Shown piece after piece: positions 11,541 through 19,851 of a stretch of DNA of 41,722 nucleotides (position 1 is its first letter; each line of letters opens with the position of its first letter). Source of the stretch: Actinomycetes bacterium. Its GTDB lineage: Bacteria; Actinomycetota; Thermoleophilia; Gaiellales; Gaiellaceae. Location of the stretch: positions 1 to 41,722 of the forward strand of contig JAOPYX010000003.1 in assembly GCA_025964535.1 (NCBI GenBank), read 5' to 3'. Made by a program: the position numbers and the translations under genes. The notes beneath the pieces are model-generated. The model was not told the origin of the DNA, made no database searches, and saw nothing but the letters and a program-made list of their open reading frames with translations.

Positions 11541-11576
11541 GGGCGGCGGCCATCCGGTCGCCGCCCTTTTTGTTTT
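11541..11576 (+). terminator. Intrinsic terminator
   Basis: GGGCGGCG-N10-CGCCGCCC hairpin followed by TTTTTGTTTT. Confidence 0.85.
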
Positions 11577-11611
11577 CCGGATGTACGGGTTCCGGCGGGA
11601 GCCCCGCGAGC

Positions 11612-12229
11612 TCACAGCACCGCCGCGACCTTGCGGAGGTCGTCGACGAAACGGGCGAACTCCTGGCGCCGCGCGTCGCCGTCCCGCTGGCGCAGGATCG
11701 CGCTCGGGTGGATCGTCGCCGTCACGAGCTCGGCGAGATCGGAGTCGATCCATTCGCCCCGCTGCTTCGTGACGCGGAACTGCTTGCCGAGGAGCGCCTG
11801 GCCGGCGACCGCGCCGAGGCAGACGAGCACCCGCGGACGCACGACCGCGAGCTCGGCCTCGAGCCAGGGCCTGCAGGCCATCGTCTCCGACCACGTCGGC
11901 TTCTGATGGATCCGCCGCTTGCCACGCCCCACCCATTTGAAGTGCTTCACGGCGTTCGTCACGTAGGTCGTGTCGCGGTCGATGCCGGCCTCCGCGAGTG
12001 CCTCGTCGAGCAGTCGGCCCGCGGGCCCGACGAAGGGACGCCCCTCGATGTCCTCCCGGTCGCCGGGCTGCTCCCCGACGAGCATCACCTCGGCGTTCGG
12101 GCTCCCCTCGCCGAAGACCGTCTGGGTCCCTGTCTCCCACAGCGGGCAGGCTCTGCAGTGCGCCGCGGCCTCGCGCAGGCGCGACAGCGTCGGGCGCTCG
12201 GGGACGAGCGGGGCGGCTGATGCAGCCAT
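11612..12229 (-). CDS. udgX: UdgX-like family 4-type uracil-DNA glycosylase/uracil-DNA crosslinking protein
   Basis: VGEQPGDREDIEGRPFVGPAG, CxxC (HCRACPL), and KRRIH motif GRGKRRIHQKP with the His at residue 108. Confidence 0.85.
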   Translation of the reverse strand: MAASAAPLVPERPTLSRLREAAAHCRACPLWETGTQTVFGEGSPNAEVMLVGEQPGDREDIEGRPFVGPAGRLLDEALAEAGIDRDTTYVTNAVKHFKWVGRGKRRIHQKPTWSETMACRPWLEAELAVVRPRVLVCLGAVAGQALLGKQFRVTKQRGEWIDSDLAELVTATIHPSAILRQRDGDARRQEFARFVDDLRKVAAVL

Positions 12230-12310
12230 CTTCCGGCCCTTACCCACGCGCGGATCCGTCAACTCGTACCTCCGCTGGGGGATGGGAATCCGCATGAAAT
12301 ATGGCGATGC

Positions 12311-15034
12311 TTGACGTATTCGCTTCGATTCCGAGGAGCACGACCTGCGGCAAGTGGCAACCCATACGAAGGGGCACGCGTGGTAGCGCGCCCTGAGTCG
12401 ACCCTCCGGCTGCTGCCGGGGCAGTTCGACGTGCCCACGGACGCAGTGGTCGAGTCGTATCGGCGGCTCGCCGACGTCTTCCACGAGGTGCTCGCCGAGC
12501 AGAGCCTCGACGCGCTGCTCGTACGCATCGCCGACACGCTCGCGGATCTGATCCCGCACGACACCCTCACCATCTACGAGGCCGACGAGGCGCAGGGCCT
12601 GCTCGTCCCGATGCTCGTCCGCGACGAGTACGCCGACGAGATCATGAGGACGCGCATCGGCTTCGACGAGGGCGTGACGGGCTGGGCGGCCCGCAATCGC
12701 GAGGCCGTGCTCGTCAACCAGGCGCACCTGGATCCGCGCGTCGGCGTCGTGCCGGGGACCCCGGTCGACCCCGAGGCGCTGATCTCGATCCCGCTCATCG
12801 CCCGCGCCCAGATCAAGGGCGTGCTCAACATCTATCGCGTCGGCGAGCACGCCGTGTTCAGCGACGAGGATCTCGAGCTCGCGACGCGGTTCGGAGACGC
12901 CGCCGCGCTCGCGCTCGACAACGCGCAGATTCGCGCGCGACTCGAGCATCAGGCGCAGACAGACTCGCTCACCGGGCTCTTCAACCACCGCGCGTTCCAC
13001 GAGCGGCTGCTGACCGCGCTGCAGGAAGCGAGCCGGACGCACAGTCCGATCGCCGTTCTCATGCTCGACCTCGACAACTTCAAGCGGGTCAACGACGTGC
13101 ACGGGCACGGCGTGGGGGACGAAGTGCTGCAGCTGCTCGCCGAGATGCTGCGCTCGTGCGTCCGACCGGAAGACGTCGTCTGCCGCCTTGGCGGCGAGGA
13201 GTTCGGCGTCATCATGAGCGCGTGCGACGGCGCCGACGCGGTTCGTGTCGCGGAGCGCATCGTCTCGCACGCCGGGGAGCTGGACATTCCCGCGGTCGGC
13301 TCCGTCACCGTGTCTGTCGGTCTTGCGCGCGGCCCCGAGCACGCGATGAACCCGCGAGAGCTCGCCGCCTGCGCCGAGGCGGCCATGATGACCGCAAAGG
13401 CGCAGGGCAAGAACCGCATCGTTCTCTACGCCGACGAGGCGACGGAGCGCCCGAACGAGCCGGCGAAGGTACGCGACGTGCGCTCGATCGCGCACCTGAA
13501 GATGCTGCAGAGCCTGAGCGGAAAGCTCAACCGGCTGAACGACGTGCGCCAGATCGGCGACGAGATCGCAGACGAGCTCCGCTCGCTGATCGATTACCAC
13601 AACTGCCGTGTGTCGGTGGTCGACGGCGACGACATCGTCCCCGTCGCGTTCCGTGGCGAGCTTGCCGCCGAGACGTCTGCCCTGCCGCTCGAGCTGCTAC
13701 GCGCAAAGGTGGGCGTCGGCATCACCGGCCGCTGTGCGCAGACCGGCGAGTCGCTCCTGATCGGCGACGCAGCGAACTGCGAGTTCGGCAGCCTCATTCC
13801 CGGGACGCCCATGATCGAGGAGTCGTTGCTCGCGGTTCCGCTGCGCTACGGCTCGCGCGTCGTCGGCGTCATCGTCGTGTCGAAGCTCGGGCTCGACCAG
13901 TTCGACGAGGACGACGTGCGCCTCCTCGAGGTGCTCGGCGGGCACGCCGCGGTTGCAGTCGAGAACGCGAGTCTCTACGAGTCGGCGCGACGCGAGGCGG
14001 AGAGTGCGACCTCGCTGCTGGAGTTCGGCCGGGAGCTCGCCACCGCGGCAAGCCTCGACGACATCCTCGAGCGGGTCGTGAAGTTGAGCGCGGACCTGCT
14101 CGGTTCGCCTCGCACCTCGATCTGGCTCGAGAACTCCGAGGGTCAGCTCGCACCGCGCAAGCTGCACGGCTACACACCCGACGACCGCGCGCGTGTCGAG
14201 CTGCGCCGCTTCGACGTCTCCGACGCGCGCCAAAGGCTCGAGGCAGGGCCCGAGCCCTTCGTGCTCGGACCGGCGCAGATATCGCGCATCACCACCGACC
14301 GGCTCGACGTCGACGTGTCGTACGCCATCGCTCCGATCGAGGTCGGCGAGGGCGTCGGCTATATCGTCGCGGTGCTGCCCACCGAGGAGTTCAGCGAGCG
14401 AGAGCTGCGACTGCTCGGCGGGCTCGCGCACCAGGCCAAGCTCGCGCTCGCGAACGCGAGCAACTACGAAGGGCTCGAGCAGGCCTTCGTCTCGACCGTG
14501 GAGGCGCTCGCAAACGCGCTCGAGGCCAATGACGAGTACACGTCGCGGCACGCACGCTGGATCACCGATCTGTCGTTGCGTGTCGGCGGAGAGCTCGGCC
14601 TCGGCGAGGGCGCCTTGAAGCACCTGGAGCTCGCCGCGCTCCTCCACGACATCGGCAAGATCGGCATCCCGAGCGACATCCTCGCGAAGCCGGGTCGGCT
14701 GACTGCCGAGGAGCGGCGCGTGATCGAGACGCACCCCGCGCTCGGAGAAGGGATCATCGCGCCGATCGACCGGCTCCAAGCCGTGAGGCCGATCGTGCGC
14801 CACTGCCACGAGCGCTGGGACGGTGGCGGCTATCCCGACGGTCTCGCCGGCGACGCCATCCCGCTCGAGTCGCGCATCATCTTCGTCTGCGACGCGTACC
14901 ACGCGATGACGACCGATCGCCCATACCGGAAGCAGCTCAGCCACAGCGAAGCCGTGCGTCGCCTCCGGGACGGTGCAGGCTCGCAGTTCGATGCGCGCGT
15001 CGTCGAGATCTGCCTCGGTTTGCTCAGCCTCTAA
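12311..15034 (+). CDS. Bifunctional c-di-GMP protein: GAF, GGDEF, GAF, GAF-like, HD-GYP
   Basis: GGDEF: RPED-x5-GGEEF; HD-GYP: LLHDIGKIGIP and HERWDGGGYPDGLAG. TTG start uncertain; GTG at 12380 also in frame. Confidence 0.9.
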   Translation: MTYSLRFRGARPAASGNPYEGARVVARPESTLRLLPGQFDVPTDAVVESYRRLADVFHEVLAEQSLDALLVRIADTLADLIPHDTLTIYEADEAQGLLVPMLVRDEYADEIMRTRIGFDEGVTGWAARNREAVLVNQAHLDPRVGVVPGTPVDPEALISIPLIARAQIKGVLNIYRVGEHAVFSDEDLELATRFGDAAALALDNAQIRARLEHQAQTDSLTGLFNHRAFHERLLTALQEASRTHSPIAVLMLDLDNFKRVNDVHGHGVGDEVLQLLAEMLRSCVRPEDVVCRLGGEEFGVIMSACDGADAVRVAERIVSHAGELDIPAVGSVTVSVGLARGPEHAMNPRELAACAEAAMMTAKAQGKNRIVLYADEATERPNEPAKVRDVRSIAHLKMLQSLSGKLNRLNDVRQIGDEIADELRSLIDYHNCRVSVVDGDDIVPVAFRGELAAETSALPLELLRAKVGVGITGRCAQTGESLLIGDAANCEFGSLIPGTPMIEESLLAVPLRYGSRVVGVIVVSKLGLDQFDEDDVRLLEVLGGHAAVAVENASLYESARREAESATSLLEFGRELATAASLDDILERVVKLSADLLGSPRTSIWLENSEGQLAPRKLHGYTPDDRARVELRRFDVSDARQRLEAGPEPFVLGPAQISRITTDRLDVDVSYAIAPIEVGEGVGYIVAVLPTEEFSERELRLLGGLAHQAKLALANASNYEGLEQAFVSTVEALANALEANDEYTSRHARWITDLSLRVGGELGLGEGALKHLELAALLHDIGKIGIPSDILAKPGRLTAEERRVIETHPALGEGIIAPIDRLQAVRPIVRHCHERWDGGGYPDGLAGDAIPLESRIIFVCDAYHAMTTDRPYRKQLSHSEAVRRLRDGAGSQFDARVVEICLGLLSL

Positions 15035-16764
15035 CTCGCGGCCGAGCGCACGCCGGCGCCGCCCGTGAGGTCGTGCGCAAGCCGGCGAAACGGTCCGTCC
15101 GCGGCGAGCAGCTCGCTCTCGGTTCCGCGCTGCACGATGCGTCCTTGCTCGACGACGACGATCTCGTCGGCTCGTCGGACGGTCGACAGGCGATGCGCGA
15201 TGATGATCGAGGTGCGCCCACGCAGCAGGCGGTCGAGCGCCTGCTCGATCAGCACCTCGGTCGGCCGGTCGATGTTCGAGGTCGCCTCGTCGAGGATGAG
15301 GATGCGCGGATCCGCAAGCAGGGCCCGCGCGATCGAGATCAGCTGACGCTCGCCGGCCGAGAGGCCGGAGCCGCCCTCCCGCACGGCGTGCTCGAGGCCG
15401 CCGCTCACCCGTGCTGCAACACGGTCGACGCCGACGGCGGCTGCGGCAGCCTCGACCTCGGCGTCAGTCGCGTCGGGCTTGCCGAAGCGGATGTTCGAGG
15501 CGATGGTTCCGCTGAAGAGGAACGGGTCCTGTAGGACGACGCCGAGCTGGCGCCGATACGAGCGCAGTGAGACCTCGCGCAGGTCGACGCCGTCTACACG
15601 TACGGCGCCCGAGTCGGGGTCGTAGAAGCGGCCGACGAGCCGGGCGAGCGTCGACTTCCCACCGCCGGACTCCCCGACGAGCGCGAGACAACCGCCTACC
15701 GGCACGGTGATGTCGATCCCGTGCAGCACGGGCTCTTTGCCGTACGAGAACACGACCTTGTCGATCTCGAGGTCCCCTTCGATGCGCGGGAGAACGCGTG
15801 CGTTCTCGGGCTCGCGAATGTCGGGCTCCTCGTCGAGAACCGTCGCGATCTTCACCATCGCCGCCGCGCCCGACTGCAGCTGGCCGTAGACGTCGGAGAG
15901 CTCCTGCAGCGGCTGGAACACGAGCTGCAGCAGGTAGAGCGCGGTGATCAGCGTTCCGATCGTGATCGAGTGGTGCGCGAGCAGCGTCGAGCCCGCGTAC
16001 AGCACGGCGCCTGTCGCGACGACGCCGAGGAACTCGATCGACGGGAAGAAGATCGAGAAGATCTTCTGCGTGTAGACGTTCTGCTCGCGGTTCGCCGCGT
16101 TCAGCTCGTCGAACTGCTCCTGTAGGCGGCGCTCGCGGTTGAAGGCCTGCACGACGGCCATCCCCGAGACGGATTCGGCGATCTGCGCGGTCACCGACGC
16201 GATGCGGTTGCGCGTCTCGACGAGCGCCACGTGTGACGTGCGCTGGAACCACCGGGTGAGGACGAGCGCGGGCGGGATGATCGCGAGGACGACGAGACCC
16301 AAGCGCCAGTCGGCGATCAGCAGCGCGATGACCGCCGCCGGCAGCAGCACCAGGTTCGCGACGAGCGTCGGCATCCCCTGCGACAGGACGTCCGAGACGG
16401 CGTCGACGTCGCTCGTCAAGCGCGCGATGATCCAGCCCGCCTTTTGCTGCGAGAAGTAGCGGAGCGAAAGCCCTGTGAGATGGTCGAAGAGATCGCGCCG
16501 CAGCCCGAGCACCATCCGCTGGCCGATGCCTGCGAGACCGCGGATCAGCACGGCCTGGAATACCCACCCCACGGCGGCGACGACGAGGTAGATCGAGACG
16601 ATCACCGTGAGGCGGTGCTCGTTGCCCGCGCGGATGCCCTTGTCGATCGCGTCGCGCACGAGCAGCCAGCCGCCGGTCTGGCACGCCGCGTTTCCGGCTG
16701 CGACGAGGACGAGCAGGAACGCGAGCAGCCGATGGCCTTCGAGGTAGCGCCAGAGCCGGTTCAT
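15031..16764 (-). CDS. ABC exporter half-transporter (TMD-NBD), subunit with canonical catalytic Glu
   Basis: Walker A GESGGGKST, signature LSAGER, Walker B ILILDEATSNID, H-loop IIIAHRLSTV. Confidence 0.9.
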   Translation of the reverse strand: MNRLWRYLEGHRLLAFLLVLVAAGNAACQTGGWLLVRDAIDKGIRAGNEHRLTVIVSIYLVVAAVGWVFQAVLIRGLAGIGQRMVLGLRRDLFDHLTGLSLRYFSQQKAGWIIARLTSDVDAVSDVLSQGMPTLVANLVLLPAAVIALLIADWRLGLVVLAIIPPALVLTRWFQRTSHVALVETRNRIASVTAQIAESVSGMAVVQAFNRERRLQEQFDELNAANREQNVYTQKIFSIFFPSIEFLGVVATGAVLYAGSTLLAHHSITIGTLITALYLLQLVFQPLQELSDVYGQLQSGAAAMVKIATVLDEEPDIREPENARVLPRIEGDLEIDKVVFSYGKEPVLHGIDITVPVGGCLALVGESGGGKSTLARLVGRFYDPDSGAVRVDGVDLREVSLRSYRRQLGVVLQDPFLFSGTIASNIRFGKPDATDAEVEAAAAAVGVDRVAARVSGGLEHAVREGGSGLSAGERQLISIARALLADPRILILDEATSNIDRPTEVLIEQALDRLLRGRTSIIIAHRLSTVRRADEIVVVEQGRIVQRGTESELLAADGPFRRLAHDLTGGAGVRSAAS

Positions 16765-18527
16765 GCTGCGACCACCTCGTCGCCGAACAGCTCGGCGAAG
16801 GCGCCGCCTGCGCGGAGCAGGTCGTGTGGCGTGCCCGACTCGACGATTCGGCCGTCGACCAGCACGACGGCACGGTCGGCGAGCTCCACGGTCGAGAGCC
16901 GCTGCGTCGCCACGAGCACCGTGCGCCCCTGCAGCGCCGGCCGGAGGCGCTTCACGAGCCGCCGTTCCGTGAGCGTGTCGACGGCGGAGAGCGGATCGTC
17001 GAGCACGACGACCCGCGCCTTCGTGACGAGGGCGCGTGCGAGCGCGACGCGCTGACGCTGCCCGCCCGAGAGATTGATGCCGCGCTCTCCGATCAGCGTG
17101 TCGTAGCCGTCCGGCAATCCATCCGCGAACGCGTCGACGCCAGCGGCCTCGCAGGCGGCGAGGACCTCGTCCCAGTCGGCGTCCTCGCGGCCTGCCATGA
17201 GGTTCTCACGCAGAGGCACCGAGAAGAGCACGGGCCGTTGCGTGACGAGTGCGACCGACGCGCGCAGCTCGGCGATCGGCACGTCGCGCGTGTCGACACC
17301 GCCGACGAGCACGCGCCCGTCCGTCGGGTCGTAGAAGCGCGGGAGGAGGTTGAGCAGCGACGTCTTCCCGGATCCGGTCGGTCCGCAGATGGCGACGATC
17401 TCGCCCGGCTCGACGGCGAGGTCGAGATCGTGCAGCACGTCCACCTCGCCGCCGTACGCGAATTGCACGGCCTCGAAGCGCACTCCGAGTGGGCCTGCGG
17501 GCAGCGGCCTCGGGTCGACCGGTTCCGGGAGCGGCTTGATCCCTTCGAGCCACGCGAAGCTGCGGCCGGCCGACGCGAGCGCCCGCTGGCCGAGATTCGT
17601 GATCCACCCGAGCGCCTCGAGAGGCCACACGAGCTGGAGCAGCAGCGTCTCGAAGAGCACGAACTCGCCGATCGTGAGCGAGCCCGAGATCACCTGGCGG
17701 CCGCCGAAGAAGACGACGGCGGCGATGGACAGCGACGGGAGGTAGTAGAGGCCGGGCAGATGCCTCGCTTCGACCCCAGCCTGCCGCAGCACGGTCTCGC
17801 GCACCGCCTGCGCCTTGTCGCCGAAGCGCGAGCGGACCTCGGCTTCGCGGCCGAAGGCCTGCACCATCTCGATGCCCACGACCGCCTCGTCGGCGGCCTC
17901 CGTCACGTCGCCCTTGCGCTCTTGCACCTGTCGCGAGAGCGGCGACACGCGTCGGGCGAACCGCAATGCGAGCACCGTGATCGGCGGCATCGCGACCGCC
18001 GTGTACAGGGCGAGGCGCGGGTTGACGATCACGAGCACGATGCCCGCGGCGACGATCATCATCAGGCTCTGGATCCCCTGAATGAGCCCCCAGCCGATGA
18101 AGTAGCGGATCGGGTAGAGGTCGTTCGTCGCGCGCGAGAGCACCTGGCCCGTGGCGTGCCGGTCGTAGAACGCGCGGGGATAGCGCAGGTAGGCCTGATA
18201 GAGGAGCTCGCGCATGCGCGCCTCGATCCGGATCCCGATGCGCGCGGTCGCGAAGCGCCGCGAGAAATTGACCGCAAACCGGAGCAGGGCGAGCGCGACG
18301 ATCGCAGCGATGTACGGCCAGAGCGGGTGTTTGTGCCCGACGATCGCGTCGTCGATCGCGCGCTGCGTGAGCAGCGGGATCGCGATCGAGATCAGCGTGT
18401 AGGTGAGTGCGAACAGGCAGCCGAGGACGCCGAGCCGCCATTCCGCGCGCCAGAGGCGGAGCAGCCTGCGGAATGTCGGCAGCAGGCCGAGGTCGGGCGG
18501 ATCGACGGGATTCGCGAATTCGGGCAT
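16761..18527 (-). CDS. ABC exporter half-transporter (TMD-NBD), degenerate-site subunit
   Basis: Walker A GPTGSGKTS, signature LSGGQ, Walker B VVVLDDPLSAVD, switch VLVATQRLSTV; overlaps downstream gene by 4 bp. Confidence 0.9.
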   Translation of the reverse strand: MPEFANPVDPPDLGLLPTFRRLLRLWRAEWRLGVLGCLFALTYTLISIAIPLLTQRAIDDAIVGHKHPLWPYIAAIVALALLRFAVNFSRRFATARIGIRIEARMRELLYQAYLRYPRAFYDRHATGQVLSRATNDLYPIRYFIGWGLIQGIQSLMMIVAAGIVLVIVNPRLALYTAVAMPPITVLALRFARRVSPLSRQVQERKGDVTEAADEAVVGIEMVQAFGREAEVRSRFGDKAQAVRETVLRQAGVEARHLPGLYYLPSLSIAAVVFFGGRQVISGSLTIGEFVLFETLLLQLVWPLEALGWITNLGQRALASAGRSFAWLEGIKPLPEPVDPRPLPAGPLGVRFEAVQFAYGGEVDVLHDLDLAVEPGEIVAICGPTGSGKTSLLNLLPRFYDPTDGRVLVGGVDTRDVPIAELRASVALVTQRPVLFSVPLRENLMAGREDADWDEVLAACEAAGVDAFADGLPDGYDTLIGERGINLSGGQRQRVALARALVTKARVVVLDDPLSAVDTLTERRLVKRLRPALQGRTVLVATQRLSTVELADRAVVLVDGRIVESGTPHDLLRAGGAFAELFGDEVVAA

Positions 18528-18627
18528 GGCAAGGCGACGCCGCCCGTCATGCCTTCTCTCCCGGGGCCGTTGACAAGCGGCGCCTTCGACGATAGCAAGC
18601 GTGTCAGCGCGGCAAAAAGGAACGCAA

Positions 18628-19614
18628 CTAGCCGCGCGAGCGCGTACGCGCGAGCGCTGCGAGACCCTCGCTGAAGCTCGGTGGAGCCAACGGTTGCGCG
18701 AACGACTCGCGCGCCTCGGCTACCTCGCGGCGGCGCAGCCCGCGCTCCCGCTCGAGCAGCGCGTTCCGCTCGGCGTCGAGCCCCTGGCGTACCAGTGCGA
18801 GGTCGCGCTCCTTGGCATCGAGTGCCGACTCGCGTTGCGTGAGCGTCCGCTCGCGCTCCTCGACGGCGACGAGCTTCGTCGCGGCGTCGCGTTCGGCCGA
18901 GCCGGTCTGCCGCGCGCCGTGCTCGGCGGCGGTGTCGAGAGCGGCCGCCTGGGCTTCGACCTCCGCAACGCGCGCCTCGAGCTTCTGTCGCTCCGCCTCG
19001 ATCTCCATGCGTGCAGCGGCCAGCGCCTTCTCGCGCTCGTGCACGGCGCGGTCGCGCTCCTCGAGCCGTTCGCGCTCGGCCGTGGTGAGCTCGCGTTCGG
19101 CGTCGGTCGCCGCGAGCTTCGCCTCGGCCGCCTTCAGCTGCGCGGCGAGCTCGCGCTCGCGCTCCGCGAACCGTGCAGCCTCCGTCTCGAGCTCGGCGGC
19201 TTTCGCCTCGACGGCGCGCTCGCGCTCGTCGAGTGCTTGCGCGCGTTCGTGCGTGGCACGCTCGCGTGCCGCAAGCGCGTCGCCGTCGCCGGCCTCGCCA
19301 TGGTCGCGATGCTTCGAGCGCAGGTCGTCGAGCCGCCCCCGGATGCTCGGCCGCCCGCTCTCGAGACGCCGCTTCAGCTCGTCGAGCTCGCGCTCGCGCG
19401 CCGCAACAGCCTCGGCGCGCTCCCGCAGCGACTGCTTCAGTCGCTCCACCTCGATGTCCGCGCCCGTCTCCGCGGCCTGCCGCCGTTCCGCGAGCTCGCG
19501 GGCAAGCCGCAGCAGCTCGACACGGTCGAGATCGGTGCCCGTGTCGTCGCCTGCGTCGGGTCGCCCCGGCGTCTGCGGCGTCCATGTGTCGAAGCCCTCT
19601 TCCCAGCTGTCCAT
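18628..19614 (-). CDS. Long coiled-coil protein, unknown function
   Basis: ATG at 19614; MDSWEEGFDTWTPQTPGRPDAGDD... followed by about 280 residues of Glu/Arg/Ala-rich heptad-like sequence. Confidence 0.7.
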   Translation of the reverse strand: MDSWEEGFDTWTPQTPGRPDAGDDTGTDLDRVELLRLARELAERRQAAETGADIEVERLKQSLRERAEAVAARERELDELKRRLESGRPSIRGRLDDLRSKHRDHGEAGDGDALAARERATHERAQALDERERAVEAKAAELETEAARFAERERELAAQLKAAEAKLAATDAERELTTAERERLEERDRAVHEREKALAAARMEIEAERQKLEARVAEVEAQAAALDTAAEHGARQTGSAERDAATKLVAVEERERTLTQRESALDAKERDLALVRQGLDAERNALLERERGLRRREVAEARESFAQPLAPPSFSEGLAALARTRSRG

Positions 19615-19647
19615 CGGTCTCCACAGTCTGCATGACCCGCTCGGGGG

Positions 19648-19851
19648 ATGGAGGAGAGGGACGCCGGCTCCGATCCTCGCAACGTGAACCGCAAGGTCCT
19701 CTGGATGTGCATGGCCGTCGGCTCGACGGTTGGCGGCTACCTCCCGACCCTCGTCGGCCAGGGCTCGTTCTCGCTCGCGTCGTTCGTCGGCTCTGGGCTC
19801 GGCGCCGTCGCGGGCGTGTTCGCCGCCGCGCGGATCGACGCCGACTTCTAG
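19648..19851 (+). CDS. Small membrane protein (67 aa)
   Basis: Two Gly-rich hydrophobic stretches; convergent stop overlap with the histidine kinase. Confidence 0.5.
   Translation: MEERDAGSDPRNVNRKVLWMCMAVGSTVGGYLPTLVGQGSFSLASFVGSGLGAVAGVFAAARIDADF

Noticed and set aside
12259-13600. Minus-strand extension of the udgX ORF (track 11612-13600)
   Set aside because: Upstream part is antisense to the GGDEF/HD-GYP gene; the UdgX family N-terminus begins at MAASAAPLVP (12229)
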